Source: DATNPH01 sp036703315 (GTDB lineage Bacteria; Cyanobacteriota; Cyanobacteriia; Cyanobacteriales; Coleofasciculaceae). From it: 14,739 nt of DNA. A program made the translations under genes and the position numbers. Below the pieces are notes generated by a model that ran no database searches, was not told where the DNA came from, and saw only the letters and a list, made by a program, of their open reading frames with translations. Positions 6,277 through 13,419 of this stretch are shown in pieces; within the stretch, counting starts at the first letter, position 1, and each line of letters opens with the position of its first letter. The DNA is taken from NCBI GenBank assembly GCA_036703315.1, contig DATNPH010000162.1, positions 1-14,739 on the forward strand. The letters run 5' to 3'.

Positions 6277-6798
6277 ATGGATATAACACGTAAATTTGCG
6301 ATTCTTGCTCCTGTTCCAGAAGCTCATCTCATTTCTGGATTAGAAGCGATCACTGATCAAGCCAACTCAGACGACATTACCAGCCAAGCGTTGCCCAAGG
6401 TTGCTTTTGGCAGCATGGCATTTGAAATATTGCGAAAAGCCGATGAGCTACGCAAAGAGCGAGCGATCGAAGTGTTGATCTACGCTTCCGATTCCAAGGA
6501 AGACCAGCCATTAAATTCAGAAGTATCGTGGCGCGCCCGTTACATTGGGCATCTTCCCTCTCGCAGTGGTCGCTATCCCGGCAAAGCTCAGTTTCGTCCT
6601 AAGGCTGCTGCTACTGAGAGACCCATTTGGGCAGTTTACTGGGAAGTTCAGGAACTGGAGAAACTCAAAACTCCAGTTCCGATTGCTTCCCTTCAAGTAC
6701 TTGGTCAAAAGGCAAATTGCAAACCGCGCTTTGTGCCTGAAGGTCCGGTTTTGATCGAGTATCCCTTTGCAGCGTTTTCAGCAATTTCCCGACAATGA
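6277..6798 (+). CDS. Protein of unknown function, 173 residues
   Basis: Starts at ATG 6277. An overlapping ATG at 6273 in another frame stops after six codons. The protein appears soluble, without signal peptide or membrane span. The N-terminal half has a KFAILAPVPEAHLISGLEAI segment. The C-terminal half is richer in aromatic and conserved-looking residues: WRARYIGHLPSRSGRYPGK (about 89-107), RPIWAVYWEVQELEKLKTPVP (about 115-135) and EGPVLIEYPF (about 155-164). This alternation of strands could be a small beta-barrel, but I recognise no named domain. Coding status is supported by length, HIP1-type content and a clean convergent boundary with the next gene. The gene ends 10 bases before the RluA-family stop codon on the other strand. 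Confidence 0.75.
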   Translation: MDITRKFAILAPVPEAHLISGLEAITDQANSDDITSQALPKVAFGSMAFEILRKADELRKERAIEVLIYASDSKEDQPLNSEVSWRARYIGHLPSRSGRYPGKAQFRPKAAATERPIWAVYWEVQELEKLKTPVPIASLQVLGQKANCKPRFVPEGPVLIEYPFAAFSAISRQ

Positions 6799-6800
6799 CA

Positions 6801-6822
6801 AGACGTCGTCAAAACGGCGTCT
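6801..6822 (+). terminator. Hairpin between convergent genes; possible shared terminator
   Basis: AGACGTCG (6801-6808) pairs with CGGCGTCT (6815-6822) in an 8-bp stem with one G-T wobble and a TCAAAA loop, followed by a short T run. It lies just after the stop of the 6277-6798 gene and overlaps the stop codon of the opposing RluA-family gene, so it could end transcription from the left. The T tract is short and efficiency is uncertain. Confidence 0.45.
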
Positions 6823-8707
6823 TTGCTCGTAAATGGAGGATTTGTCCGGAATGCGGATGCTCGAAGCGAAGTTCCCTCGCGTGCAGATGTAACCGACTTG
6901 CAACGGCACGGCATCCATAAAGGCGATCGCCTAAAATTGGTATGCCAAGTCCTCTGGAATCAGCAGCGTGAACTCTCAGCTGATGGGTGCGTCCTGTTAG
7001 GGGCATAAACTCTACACGAGTCCAGTCTCCTTCCCTGGCAGTAACCTGGAAGCGAGTCAAGCTGGGTTTACCGCGCTGCCAATCGACTTTCTGATAGGGG
7101 CGATTCTGAGGATCTGACCACACGGGTAGTTCGATCGCACCTTTATTGGTTGTCACACAACCGGCAACTACGGCTTCATAAACCTTGTGAACCTGCCGCG
7201 CTTGAAACTGCTGAGTGAGTTGACGATAAGTTTGTTGATCGCCTTTGGCGCTGCACTGTGCGCAATCGCGAGCCAGCAGGAGGATACCAGATGTTCCTTG
7301 ATCCAGGCGATGCACAGCCACAAGCGCCATGCCATTGGGCAACAGATGACGTAAGCGACTCAAGACACTATCTTGGCGATCGCGATAACGACCAGGTACC
7401 GATAGTAACCCTGCTGGTTTGTTCACTGCAATTAGCCATTCGTCTTCATAAAGAATGGGTAGCTCAGCGGAGGAGAGAGTAAGGGGGTGAGGGGGTGATT
7501 GGTTTGAATCACATCTTGCATCTACCCATTCACCCGCCAGGGAATCAATTCCCTGGCTCATAGCGGAAGTCCTCTCAAGAGGACTAAATGTTGACTGAAC
7601 AAGGATTTCAGTCCACTTTAGTGGACTTGAGCTATGAGCCCGGAGTTTAAACTCCGGGTGGGTTGGGTAGCTATACTCTGGCTCTCCCCCTCTTTGTCTG
7701 TGAGGCAATCCCGAAAGCAAAAACCCCATCAATGGCTGGCAACGTTCTGCACAGGCTCCATAGAATTCTCCCTGGACTTTGTCCCGATCGCCTGAGGACA
7801 CCCCCCACCAAAACTCCGCCATTGCCAGTGGTTTTAGACCCTGTGTTGCCGCATAATGTAGCAGCTTTGGGGCACAACAGTCTCCTGTCCCCGTGGGCAT
7901 CGAGCCTCCTGGCATCAATTGCTGCAACACTCGGGATTGCCCTAAAAAGTTAGTGAGGCTGTATGCAGCGTGCATTTGAGCCTGCAATTTGCGAGACAGT
8001 GCTTTACGCTGTTGTTTCAGTTCGCGAATCCGCGCATCCGCCGCTTCAATACACTGCTTGAGTGGTTGCAACACGGCATTCTGCTGGCATTTGAGTTGCC
8101 GTCGCTCAATTCCATGCCGACGACTTTCTTCGTTGAGTTGTTCAATAGCAACCGTGAGTGCTTCTCCCGTGAGGGTTTCGCAGAGTATCTGACGTTTTTC
8201 TTGTCGTTGATGTTTGCAATGTCGATGGCGATCGCTCATTTCTTGCAACTGCTGCTCAAACTCACGATACAGGGTTGCGTACTGCTGCCTTGGAGGAAGT
8301 TGCTTCAGGGTAATTAGTTCTTGCTTGATAGCCTCCAGCTCAGCCAAAGTGCGGGATTCCTCTAGGGCAACTTGGTCTCGCCCTGGAATTGGCGGTACCC
8401 AGCCCTCAACTGCGCTGTGACCATTCAGAAGACCAGAGAAAGCTTTTAGTACCCGTTGTTCGCCAGTAGACAGTTCAACCAGCAGTATTCCATACATCTT
8501 GCCTTCATCTGAATAAGGCGTATTGTTGGCAAGGTGTTGCATCAAAGCAAAGGCGATCGCTTCGGACATTGGAGTGCGCGGCAGTCTCAATAGCTCACCA
8601 CTTTCAGGACAACGCCCTTCATAGTAATAGCTAGGAGATAAGTTGTTGACAGCACAATTGCAGTCAATAAAATCTGAAAGCGGATGAAGAACTACCATAC
8701 AAGGCAT
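6809..8707 (-). CDS. RluA-family RNA pseudouridine synthase with long N-terminal domain and repeat-derived linker
   Basis: The 632-residue protein ends in a complete RluA-type catalytic domain (about 417-632). Motif I is LYEDEWLIAVNKPAGLLSVP (419-438). The catalytic loop is HRLDQGTSG (466-474, nucleophile D469). NRPYQKV (535-541) and GRTHQLRVH (572-580) follow. LLSVPGR and NRP-QKV resemble E. coli RluA, which acts on 23S rRNA U746 and tRNA U32, but the target here is not proven. The N-terminal region is not part of short RluA. It has a cysteine-containing start, a long charged coiled coil (about 115-245), and a GTGDCCAPKLLHYA ... AEFWWG block (273-302) as in other long RluA relatives. Residues about 350-392 are encoded by a palindromic repeat inserted in frame, and 393-412 by G-rich low-complexity DNA. 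ATG 8707 has no strong ribosome binding site; M4 is an alternative start. Confidence 0.9.
   Translation of the reverse strand: MPCMVVLHPLSDFIDCNCAVNNLSPSYYYEGRCPESGELLRLPRTPMSEAIAFALMQHLANNTPYSDEGKMYGILLVELSTGEQRVLKAFSGLLNGHSAVEGWVPPIPGRDQVALEESRTLAELEAIKQELITLKQLPPRQQYATLYREFEQQLQEMSDRHRHCKHQRQEKRQILCETLTGEALTVAIEQLNEESRRHGIERRQLKCQQNAVLQPLKQCIEAADARIRELKQQRKALSRKLQAQMHAAYSLTNFLGQSRVLQQLMPGGSMPTGTGDCCAPKLLHYAATQGLKPLAMAEFWWGVSSGDRDKVQGEFYGACAERCQPLMGFLLSGLPHRQRGGEPEYSYPTHPEFKLRAHSSSPLKWTEILVQSTFSPLERTSAMSQGIDSLAGEWVDARCDSNQSPPHPLTLSSAELPILYEDEWLIAVNKPAGLLSVPGRYRDRQDSVLSRLRHLLPNGMALVAVHRLDQGTSGILLLARDCAQCSAKGDQQTYRQLTQQFQARQVHKVYEAVVAGCVTTNKGAIELPVWSDPQNRPYQKVDWQRGKPSLTRFQVTAREGDWTRVEFMPLTGRTHQLRVHAADSRGLGIPILGDRLYGCRAVASRLHLHARELRFEHPHSGQILHLRAKTPF
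7531..7665. repeat. Four-hairpin palindromic repeat inside the RluA-family coding sequence
   Basis: Four hairpins lie in order: CCAGGGAAT/ATTCCCTGG (7537-7556), AGTCCTCT/AGAGGACT (7568-7585), AGTCCACT/AGTGGACT (7610-7627) and the perfect 20-bp palindrome CCCGGAGTTTAAACTCCGGG (7639-7658). The long-range pair CTCATAGC/GCTATGAG (7557-7564 with 7631-7638) encloses the two inner hairpins. The result is a cloverleaf-like fold. The element reads through in frame as about 43 residues of the linker before the catalytic domain. Confidence 0.85.
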
Positions 8708-9044
8708 TATCTCAAATGTGGCTTACCCCTATTTGACTGAATATTTCATTACCCAGTTAAATCAAATATTAGGCATTCTTACTGAACCATTTAGAATTTA
8801 TTTTGAGGGAGCGATCGCATAGGTTGGATTTGGCTGTATGTGGACACCATTGCGATAGCGAAGCTCTCTTCGACGTTAGGAGCGTCAGCATGGTGCGTAA
8901 GCAGCAAAGCGCAGATCAGCTTTGCTGGTGCCGGAGGCAATCGCTCCTACCGTTCATCCTCCATATTGATCGTGCAATAGCGCTTGCGCGCTGCTGCTTA
9001 GCAGATTGCCCCTACGTTAAGATGTCAGTGAGCGGTAGCCAATC
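8708..9044. other. Gene-free gap with HIP1-type repetitive DNA
   Basis: An AT-rich stretch (8708-8800) upstream of the RluA-family start probably holds its promoter. The rest (8810-9010) is GC-rich, with GCGATCGC, GCGATAGCGAAG and GCGCTTGCGCGCTGCTG-like segments typical of cyanobacterial intergenic repeats. The frames that cross it are out of any recognisable family. I see no gene here. Confidence 0.6.
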
Positions 9045-9200
9045 ATGGTTGTTATGAGCCAACTACAAGCCAAACTACCAACCGATACCTGGGTGAATGC
9101 TACCTGGGACGAATACATAAAGGCGATCGGTGATTCTAGCTACGAAAATGCTAGAGGCTACTACGTGAGTGCTTGGTTGTTGTCCCAGTTTCAATCTTGA
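9045..9200 (+). pseudogene. N-terminal remnant of a Uma2-family (DUF820) nuclease gene
   Basis: The 51-codon frame reads MVVMSQLQAKLPTDTWVNAT and then WDEYIKAIGDSSYENARGYY, which fits the start of cyanobacterial Uma2 proteins (PD-(D/E)XK-like fold, normally about 190 residues). After GYY the match stops, and 11 unrelated codons lead to TGA 9198-9200. The catalytic core is absent, so no nuclease can be made. ATG 9045 or 9054 would be the old start. Uma2 genes are highly multiplied in cyanobacteria and often decay. Recognition rests on about 40 residues. Confidence 0.65.
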
Positions 9201-9221
9201 GCGATCGCCTAGAATATCCTC

Positions 9222-9770
9222 TTAAGTTTTAGTCGCAACTAGTAATTCTCGGTATACCCGTTTGAGATCTTCCAGTTGATAATGAGCATTTAACCCACTG
9301 GGGTTGGGCAGTACCCAGACGATCGCTCCATGCAGAGACTCATCCTGCCGCCCTATGACGGCTTTGGGTCGATTGAATGCCGTTCGATAAGCGCCGATAC
9401 CCAAAACAGCTAGAAACCGCGATCGATAGTGCTGCACCTTAGCTGCCAACTGTTGATGACCTACGATCAGTTCTTGTGCGTCTAATTCATCCGCCCTTGC
9501 TGTTGCCCGATCTACAATATTCGTCAGACCATACCCGAATTGCATAAGGTCGCCATCTTCAAACGGTGTCAGCAATCGTTCTGTAAAGCCTGCCCCATGC
9601 AGCGATCGCCAAAAGCGATTTCCCGGACGGGCGAAGTGATGTCCGACGGCTGCACTGTAAAGGCTAGGATTGATGCCACAGAATAAAACTTGCAAGTCTG
9701 GTGCAATAATGTCTGGAACGGTCTTCCCGATCGCTGCACGAATTTCTTCTGGAGTGGGTTTACGCTGCAC
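9222..9770 (-). CDS. mug: G/U mismatch-specific uracil-DNA glycosylase (Mug family)
   Basis: The 182 residues align throughout with E. coli Mug (168 residues). FCGINPSLYSAAVGHHFARP (30-49) holds the catalytic-pocket Asn (N34) and leads into the PGNRFW segment (49-54). GLTNIVDRATARADEL (81-96), LAVLGIGAYRTAF (120-132) and the DNA-reading motif LPNPSGLN (154-161) follow. The enzyme excises uracil and related lesions from mismatches with guanine in double-stranded DNA as the first step of base excision repair. The start is GTG 9770, because an in-frame TAG lies two codons upstream and the next ATG is inside the fold. No obvious ribosome binding site is present. Confidence 0.93.
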   Translation of the reverse strand: MQRKPTPEEIRAAIGKTVPDIIAPDLQVLFCGINPSLYSAAVGHHFARPGNRFWRSLHGAGFTERLLTPFEDGDLMQFGYGLTNIVDRATARADELDAQELIVGHQQLAAKVQHYRSRFLAVLGIGAYRTAFNRPKAVIGRQDESLHGAIVWVLPNPSGLNAHYQLEDLKRVYRELLVATKT

Positions 9771-10023
9771 AATCTAGACTCTATCCAAAAATGTCTGGCA
9801 ATTTGCCAATGGTTCTCTCATTTTATAGATGCAGCAGTTAACTGAGCGTTTGGCACAATTGAGTTAGGCGATTGCGCGTTGGCGTTAGCGGGCACAGCGT
9901 CAGCGAGTAAGCGAGACGAAGTCCAGCACAGTGCCAGAGGCGATCGCTACTGCCACAAAACGTTGATTAGAACTCGCTGAACCCAAAAGCTAGTTCCCAT
10001 GAGACTCTCCCCAAAACAGATCG
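9771..10023. other. Gene-free gap with HIP1-type repetitive DNA
   Basis: Divergent intergenic space between mug and the 10024 gene, so it should hold both promoters. The middle (about 9865-9950) is a GC-rich cyanobacterial repeat with GCGTTAGCGGG, CAGCGAGTAAGCGAGACG and GCGATCGC elements. No operator or promoter box can be assigned with confidence. Confidence 0.5.
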
Positions 10024-10287
10024 ATGAGTGAACACCCTACTCAAACTATCGCAGAACAGCTTCTTTCTGACCTAAGACAAGAGCAGCAGTTACTTGATTT
10101 GATTATTAGAGGATGTATCGAACTTCGGTGGGCGATCGCAGAAGAAGAGAAGGAAATTGCCGAAGTAATGATTTACAACGCCTTCGAGACATATGCCCGT
10201 TCTAGGGGTATGTCCCGAAAAGCGGCAGAGAGCTTTTGCGATCAACACCTAGAAGAATTGATTCAATCCGTTCTGGCGATACTCTAG
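10024..10287 (+). CDS. Small helical protein of unknown function, 87 residues
   Basis: ATG 10024 to TAG. The composition is strongly acidic and helical, with a leucine-rich start (AEQLLSDLRQEQQLLDLIIR), then EEEKEIAEVMIYNAFETYAR and a second helical pair ending in HLEELIQSVLAIL. No domain is recognised, and there are no cysteines in metal-binding spacing or membrane spans. It contains an in-frame HIP1 octamer (10132-10139) encoding AIA, as cyanobacterial genes often do. The coherent amphipathic pattern favours a real gene. It is convergent with the next gene, 36 bases away. Confidence 0.65.
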   Translation: MSEHPTQTIAEQLLSDLRQEQQLLDLIIRGCIELRWAIAEEEKEIAEVMIYNAFETYARSRGMSRKAAESFCDQHLEELIQSVLAIL

Positions 10288-10323
10288 TAGCCTACCGCGC
10301 TGCTGCAACGCTCGTGAATATTG

Positions 10324-10587
10324 TCAGGCTTCAGAACTGGTGTTCAACTTTCCTTTTGAGGTTACAGTCAAGGTCAAATCGCTCATACCCCAGACTTCAA
10401 AGAACTGACGAAATAACCCTTCACTGGCTGATGTCATATCCCCATCCGGGTCAATGATTCCACCCTGGAACAGCCGCCCCATATCAGTTTGCAAATCCAA
10501 TCGCAAATTGCCATCATCGCCCTTATGAAGAATCAAGCGACCATTTGCCAGGACTTGCCCCGCACGACTAATAATTGCACACCGCAT
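10324..10587 (-). CDS. Small conserved-looking protein of unknown function, 87 residues
   Basis: ATG 10587 is preceded by AGGGGG, about 10 bases upstream. The sequence MRCAIISRAGQVLANGRLIL, then GNLRLDLQTDMGRLFQGGII and DPDGDMTSASEGLFRQFFEV, alternates strand-like and loop segments, with a DPDGDM motif that might bind a cation. It is cytosolic, with no signal peptide. I recognise no named family. The good ribosome binding site and structured sequence support coding. Confidence 0.65.
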   Translation of the reverse strand: MRCAIISRAGQVLANGRLILHKGDDGNLRLDLQTDMGRLFQGGIIDPDGDMTSASEGLFRQFFEVWGMSDLTLTVTSKGKLNTSSEA

Positions 10588-10831
10588 TCCTTAAGTTCCC
10601 CCTGCTTCAAACGACATACTTAATCATGATGCCAGGATATTTGCGGCAATATGGCAACGCCATGTTCCGCCGTTGGGAAAATGACGTTAGAGAGAATTGC
10701 CAAGAGGAAGGAAGGTTTACCAAGCGCGATCGCCCTAGCCGATTTAGCGTCCTGTACGTTCAATTTCTATACGGATTTGCGATTTTTTAGGGTTTTACAC
10801 CAGAATTTTGCAGGACTCAGGATTAACAAAC
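10588..10831. other. Gene-free gap upstream of the 10587 gene
   Basis: Two overlapping plus-strand frames cross this space, but neither has a recognisable domain and they disagree with each other. One HIP1 octamer is present near 10727. The AT-rich stretch TTTCTATACGGATTTGCGATTTTTTAG (10763-10790, given here only as a location) shows no clear hairpin, so it is not called a terminator. Note: only its outline is described because no function is evident. Confidence 0.4.
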
Positions 10832-11425
10832 TTAAAGCCAGTGCTGAGGATAACTGCGCTCTTCCGCCAAATTATTGAACACCACAGCACACAAAACCGA
10901 AATAATTGAACCTTCAAGTGCTGGAATTAGCAAGAACTGCCAGGATGCCTTCGACATCATTACCACTAAAGCAACAGCTCCTGACGGCGGATGCACCGTT
11001 CCTGTCAACTGCATTATCCCGATTGCTGTCGCCACTGCCATTGCCATTGCCCAAGGGTCAAAACCGAAAAGATGTAAGATAATCAAGCTTATCGAGGCAG
11101 CGATCAAATTCCCACCAATGACATTACGCGGTTGCGCCAACGGACTGTCAGGTACGCCAAAGATTAAGACGCTGGTAGCGCCAAAGGGAGCCATCAGCAG
11201 CGGCATCCCCGTTTTCACAGACAGGTAACCAGTTGCGGCAATGCCGATAAAACTACCCAACCAACTCCACAGAATATGTCTATGATCAGGTCTACTCAGA
11301 GGAACGGATCGCTTGCCGCCGCGTATTTTGAAGAAGTATTTCTCAGCTTTCAACCGAAAGCCCACATAATTAATTTGAGGGATCAGGGTCTTATTAATTT
11401 GTTTTTGGGGAAGATAGCTTTTCAT
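10832..11425 (-). CDS. HPP-family integral membrane protein; possible nitrite transporter
   Basis: The 197-residue protein has a basic N-terminus of about 50 residues followed by four to five membrane segments (about 52-71, 75-92, 104-122, 126-141, 162-184). The signature TGTVHPPSGAVAL (141-153) holds the His-Pro-Pro that names the family. Residues 78-89, APFGATSVLIFG, are the other conserved block. HPP proteins in plants and cyanobacteria have been shown to transport nitrite across the chloroplast or plasma membrane, so nitrogen assimilation is a reasonable role. No other nitrogen genes lie nearby, and I did not find a GTA-N8-TAC NtcA box in the upstream sequence. ATG 11425 lacks a strong ribosome binding site. 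Confidence 0.88.
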   Translation of the reverse strand: MKSYLPQKQINKTLIPQINYVGFRLKAEKYFFKIRGGKRSVPLSRPDHRHILWSWLGSFIGIAATGYLSVKTGMPLLMAPFGATSVLIFGVPDSPLAQPRNVIGGNLIAASISLIILHLFGFDPWAMAMAVATAIGIMQLTGTVHPPSGAVALVVMMSKASWQFLLIPALEGSIISVLCAVVFNNLAEERSYPQHWL

Positions 11426-12072
11426 GATTTTCTGTAAAAACCGACAGTAGACTTGAGAAAATTAGCTAAGTAAATATGAACTAGTCAACAAGCCAAAGTA
11501 CAAAAAGTTGCTAGTTAAGCCAAGTTCAGAATTCAAAGAAATTTCTGATTTATTCTGAGTAAATTAATTGACCAACTTCAAGACGGGTATTTCACTGTTT
11601 TAAAAAGAAGAGATTCACCCTACCTACACACCTTTTTAGTTGTATGAAAATGACCTATGTATCTTAGAAAAGCTTAAGATATAGCAGTCGCCAAAGCTGT
11701 TAGGACAAGTTGGTGATAGCCGCCTACAGTAGCGTATTGTGTGAGTTGAGCATTGTCCTAAGCTGCATGTCCGTTGCTATAGTTAGCTTTTGCTAAGTAA
11801 TGTTAGGAGTCATTAAGATTACATTTAACAGGATCTTGTAATCACTAAAAATGGAACGGACAATTGATAAATATAGTTAATTAAAATGATGATATTTACT
11901 TATGAATTTAACCGAATGGGCGCTGACATCACCCAAGCTACTTAGAGCGAGTCGGATGAAACAAAGCAGAACGAAGATGGCGAACCATCAAAAGAACGGC
12001 TAAGGACTTAATTGCAGTGATACGATGAAGGCGATTGCCTGCGCCACGCTACGCGAATGCGCTCTACTGACT
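11426..12072. other. Long gene-free gap containing a MITE-like element
   Basis: The gap separates the divergent HPP and nudC genes, so both promoters should be here. It is AT-rich apart from 11680-11781 (MITE-like element, listed separately) and 11990-12072, where a GC-rich HIP-type repeat runs into the first codons of the longest nudC frame. No other gene, hairpin terminator or clear operator was found. Confidence 0.6.
11680..11781. mobile_element. 102-bp MITE-like element with TATAGCA ... TGCTATA ends
   Basis: The ends TATAGCA (11680-11686) and TGCTATA (11775-11781) are inverted. A second inverted block TAGGACAA/TTGTCCTA lies inside them with the same spacing on both sides, giving imperfect terminal repeats of about 29 bp. 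TA at both edges would fit the TA target duplication of IS630/Tc1-mariner transposases. About 45 bases of unrelated sequence lie between the arms and no protein is encoded. A full-length partner element is not in the window. Confidence 0.65.
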
Positions 12073-12891
12073 ATGCATCGAACCTTCATTCCTGGCATTG
12101 CTCCACCCGCAGTACAGTCTGAACCCGCCTGGTGGTTCGCGTTTGTCGGCAATAAGCTGCTAGTTCGCCTCGAAGGGACACTCAGCAAAATTCCCAACCT
12201 AATTAGCCTGGCAGAGATTGGCTTGATGCCCGTGCGAACCCAATTCCTCGGCACCCTGGACAATCAGCCTTGTTACTCGGCCCAACTGCCTCAGGATGCA
12301 ATCGCACCTGAGGGAATGAGCTTGCGTGGACTGCGCGAATTGTACGGAACGTTAGACGAAGACTTGTTTGTGCTGAGTGGTCGTGCCATTCAGATTGTAG
12401 AGTGGGATCGTACCCACCAGTACTGCGGGCACTGCGCGACGCCGACAACCCAATTACCCCATGAGCGTGCCAAGCGTTGCCCCAAGTGTGGATTAGTCAA
12501 TTATCCTCGCCTCTCGCCTGCGGTGATTATGCTCATCTCTCGCGGTGAAGAGTTATTGTTGGCTCGCGCCCATCGATTCCCCGCCGGGATGTACAGTGTT
12601 CTTGCTGGATTTGTCGAACCGGGAGAATCGTTAGAAGAGACGGTGGTGCGGGAAGTTCGCGAGGAAGTTGGGATTGAGGTCAAAGACATTCGCTATTTTG
12701 GTTCGCAACCCTGGCCGTTTCCGAACTCACTGATGATTGGATTCACAGCCACCTATGCCAGTGGTGATATCGTGATCGAACCCGAAGAGTTGGCGGATGC
12801 TGCCTGGTTTAGCAAAGACAACTTACCGCCGATTCCTCCGAAACTTAGCATTGCCCGAAAACTCATCGACTGGTTCGTCTCGACTCACTAA
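12073..12891 (+). CDS. nudC: NAD(H) pyrophosphatase / RNA deNADding Nudix hydrolase NudC
   Basis: From ATG 12073 the product is 272 residues. It has an N-terminal domain, a zinc ribbon C118-x2-C121 ... C136-x2-C139, and then a full Nudix box GX5EX7REVREEVGI (179-201, with REVREEVGI at its end). The NudC signature SQPWPFPNSLM (211-221) follows and marks NAD(H)-specific members. The enzyme cleaves NADH to NMNH and AMP and, in E. coli, removes the NAD cap from RNA. The longest frame begins at ATG 12025, but its first 16 codons are GC-rich cyanobacterial repeat DNA and not family-like (they include ACATLRECALL). The start at 12073 (MHRTFIPGIAPP) is therefore preferred. Confidence 0.92.
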   Translation: MHRTFIPGIAPPAVQSEPAWWFAFVGNKLLVRLEGTLSKIPNLISLAEIGLMPVRTQFLGTLDNQPCYSAQLPQDAIAPEGMSLRGLRELYGTLDEDLFVLSGRAIQIVEWDRTHQYCGHCATPTTQLPHERAKRCPKCGLVNYPRLSPAVIMLISRGEELLLARAHRFPAGMYSVLAGFVEPGESLEETVVREVREEVGIEVKDIRYFGSQPWPFPNSLMIGFTATYASGDIVIEPEELADAAWFSKDNLPPIPPKLSIARKLIDWFVSTH

Positions 12892-13419
12892 GTTATTCGG
12901 GTAAACAGTGCGATCGCCTACGGCACCAGCAAAGCGGCTCGCAAGTGAATAAAACAGAGTGATTAGCGATCGCTCAAGGATGGTTCCGAGTCCTTAGACA
13001 CACAAGATTTAATTAGAGTTACTATGTTCTTTGGTTCTGCTTATTTATTGTGGTGCTTCCGTAGCAAGCTCCTTCATATCGCGATCGCCTATGGTTTTTG
13101 CTACCTGGCGTTGCTCCTAAAGACTGGTGCTCTCAACTGTGTCAACCGCTACGTTTACGCAATAGTGCCCTATCAATGGCGCTAGGTGTATTGCTGGCTT
13201 ATCATCATGCGTGTTAGGGCTACCCCATCTTAGGCTTGTTCACTATGTTGCTCGTAGTTTTTGCCATTAAGTTGGCGTGGTGGGGTTAGGTAGCGTAAGC
13301 TCGTTGAACTGTAAAAGGGTCTTGCTTAAATCTCGTAGTGCCAGATAGCTCCAGTCTGAAGGCATTGAAAGTAGGAGAGACTTTGCCACGGCTGGTAGCC
13401 TTGGTGCTTAGATGGGGAT
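12892..13419. other. Gap between nudC and the mannosyltransferase gene
   Basis: Apart from the pseudogene at 12991-13289, it contains HIP1 octamers near 12911, 12967 and 13081 and a short GC-rich repeat (12905-12945). The 130 bases from 13290 to 13419 should hold the promoter of the mannosyltransferase gene. No convincing boxes were identified. Confidence 0.5.
12991..13289 (+). pseudogene. Decayed C-terminal fragment of a PIG-V/Gpi18-like mannosyltransferase paralogue
   Basis: Translated in pieces, this stretch matches the last hundred residues of the intact gene just downstream. SLDTQDLIRV and MFFGSAYLLWCFRSKL parallel TLDIESVIKI and MLIGGSYLLWHLRTKL. VNRYVYAIV and SMALGVLLAY parallel FHRYAYATV and SIGLGVLLEK, and FAIKLAWWG ends where YAIRFAWWQ does. 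A one-base deletion between 13162 and 13172 shifts the frame, and an in-frame TAG (13215-13217) interrupts the second part. The old stop is TAG 13287-13289. Residues equivalent to about 1-286 of the intact protein are gone. A tandem duplication or an older paralogue followed by decay fits. Confidence 0.8.

Noticed and set aside
7663..7953. Plus-strand 96-codon frame within the RluA-family gene
   Set aside because: Antisense to the conserved GTGDCCAPKLL block of the real protein; no domain of its own.
10575..10878. Two overlapping plus-strand frames (10575-10790 and 10651-10878) in the gap before the HPP gene
   Set aside because: They overlap in different frames, have no recognisable motifs, and one runs into the antisense of the HPP gene.
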